Shown here one piece after another: positions 5,382-6,029 of a stretch of DNA of 6,029 nt; the stretch's first letter is position 1, and each line of letters starts with the position of its first letter. The notes under the pieces are model-generated. The model saw only the letters and a list, made by a program, of their open reading frames with translations, was not told the DNA's origin and did no database searches. Both the position numbers and the translations under genes were made by a program. The stretch is taken from positions 1 to 6,029 of the forward strand of contig JAAZFA010000352.1 of NCBI GenBank assembly GCA_012511995.1. Reading direction: 5' to 3'. This DNA is from Thermoproteota archaeon. Lineage in GTDB: Archaea > Thermoproteota > Bathyarchaeia > Bathyarchaeales > Bathycorpusculaceae.

Positions 5382-5728
5382 AAAACTTCTCAACAAATCT
5401 AACCAACCAGAAAGAAGCCACCTTAGAATTAGGTGGCTTTTCAATTCAGTTCTGATACAACGCACTAGCTAATTTCAAGCTCCTGAAAATTTTCTTCTTT
5501 GTCTGGGTTTTCTTGTTTAGATGCCTTCGTCCCACGTAAGCGTTCACGGATCGATTGCTTTTCGGTGAGCCCATCCCGCTTGTCCAAGTGGTGGGTCACT
5601 TGAACCCGACTGTCCTGACCATCAATATCCACTCTTTCTGGAGACCCGTCATGGTCAAGGTCCTTTTCGCTGGCATGCTCATTGATGTAAGCATCCAACT
5701 GAGGGAAGTCAGGACTTTGCGGATTAGC
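5025..5728. repeat. Right copy of the ~700-bp direct repeat (module B)
   Basis: Same orientation and order as 633-1333: membrane-protein gene tail, hairpin, tail of the - strand gene. The left border is sharp at ACAACTCATTGG (5025, equal to 633), preceded by unrelated or strongly diverged DNA. The right border is where the left copy runs out; the gene itself continues beyond 5728 here. Confidence 0.85.
5415..5439. terminator. Bidirectional hairpin terminator, right copy
   Basis: AAGCCACCT / AGGTGGCTT, a 9-bp perfect stem with a 7-nt loop, followed by TTC on the + strand and TTCTTTCT on the - strand. Relative to the left copy, the inner stem bases changed on both sides (CACT/AGTG to CACCT/AGGTG) while pairing was kept. 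That is compensatory change and supports function, probably for the - strand gene that still reads intact here. Confidence 0.75.
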
Positions 5729-6029
5729 GCTCAGGTTCATTTGTAGCCTGCTCTCTTGGACATAAGAAGATACGTCCGCATAGTAAGCCGTCAAGGCTTC
5801 CCTCTTTTCCTCAGCAACGCTTGCCAGCCCGGCCTGATAGCCTTCCGTTCGTTCCTTGAGGAAGGTCAGGGCTTGATGCTGATTGAAATAGGGTAAGAGT
5901 CTATTACGTACATCCTCTAAGGCATTGGGATCGGCTTGCAACTGCGTTTCGCCCATTTCGTTGAGGTAATTGCGCCAGATGCGATCTGATAGAGCCTCCT
6001 GTACGGTCAGCTGCATGTGGTGAGAGAGA
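5465..6029 (-). CDS. C-terminal part of an unidentified, probably mobile-element-associated protein
   Basis: At least 187 codons; the frame is open through the window edge (Leu-Ser-His-His precedes the Met at 6016, which has no ribosome binding site), so this is probably the tail of a longer protein. Seen: a charged helical region (residues 1-95 from Met6016) with Glu/Lys/Gln-rich stretches, then an Asp-rich motif DLDHDGSPERVDID at 119-132. That motif fits DxDxDGxPxxxDxD, as in EF-hand or thrombospondin type 3 calcium loops. A basic and acidic low-complexity tail (REYR-like RERLRGTK, SKQENP, KEEN) follows. Such tails and DxDxDG motifs occur in large relaxase or conjugation-associated proteins of Gram-positive mobile elements, which is the reason for the call, but no catalytic motif is visible and I do not recognise the family. 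It is convergent with the decayed membrane-protein gene. A frameshifted copy of its tail is at 1075-1355. Confidence 0.6.
   Translation of the reverse strand, partial: LSHHMQLTVQEALSDRIWRNYLNEMGETQLQADPNALEDVRNRLLPYFNQHQALTFLKERTEGYQAGLASVAEEKREALTAYYADVSSYVQESRLQMNLSANPQSPDFPQLDAYINEHASEKDLDHDGSPERVDIDGQDSRVQVTHHLDKRDGLTEKQSIRERLRGTKASKQENPDKEENFQELEIS

Noticed and set aside
5267..5455. 62-aa + strand ORF
   Set aside because: Out-of-frame reading across the pseudogene end and through the terminator hairpin.
5555..5746. 63-aa + strand ORF
   Set aside because: Antisense shadow of the mobile-element-type protein.

Overview
This 6 kb window looks like an eroding accessory locus from a moderately AT-rich bacterium. 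Purine-rich Shine-Dalgarno sites (AAAGGAGA, GAGAGG), a classical lipobox and Amidase_6-type secreted proteins suggest a Gram-positive lineage (Bacillota) or a Chloroflexota-like organism. There is no rRNA, tRNA or housekeeping marker, so the phylum is a weak inference. No IS transposase, CRISPR array or RNA gene was seen.

Left part, + strand: the window opens inside a secreted Amidase_6-like cysteine hydrolase (2-433). Its stop overlaps the start of a small membrane-anchored protein of unknown function (433-990) as TAATG. A bidirectional hairpin terminator (1022-1051) separates this pair from a convergent, broken fragment of a mobile-element-type protein (about 1075-1355, - strand). That fragment is fused to a dead ABC-transporter ATPase (about 1350-1889, - strand), which has three in-frame stops, one of them at the Q-loop glutamine, and has lost its 3' end.

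Centre, - strand: a lipoprotein of 329 aa (1995-2984) with two similar C-terminal-type modules lies downstream of a complete secreted amidase of 389 aa (3150-4319). This amidase is a paralogue of the partial gene at the left edge. A 48-nt imperfect palindrome (3062-3109) sits between the two genes. Transcription order is amidase, lipoprotein, ABC pseudogene.

Right part: about 490 bp without a convincing gene is followed by a doubtful 66-aa ORF. Then comes a second copy of the left convergent module: a decayed 5'-truncated copy of the small membrane-protein gene (5023-5381), the same terminator hairpin (5415-5439), and a longer intact-reading version of the mobile-element-type protein (5465 to the right edge, - strand).

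The main structural observation is this direct duplication (633-1333 and 5025-5728, about 4.39 kb apart). Decay is reciprocal: the left copy keeps the membrane-protein gene and has lost most of the mobile-element gene, while the right copy shows the opposite. The functional content appears to be extracellular cysteine hydrolases with membrane-bound partners. Whether this is an effector/protector arrangement is speculation.
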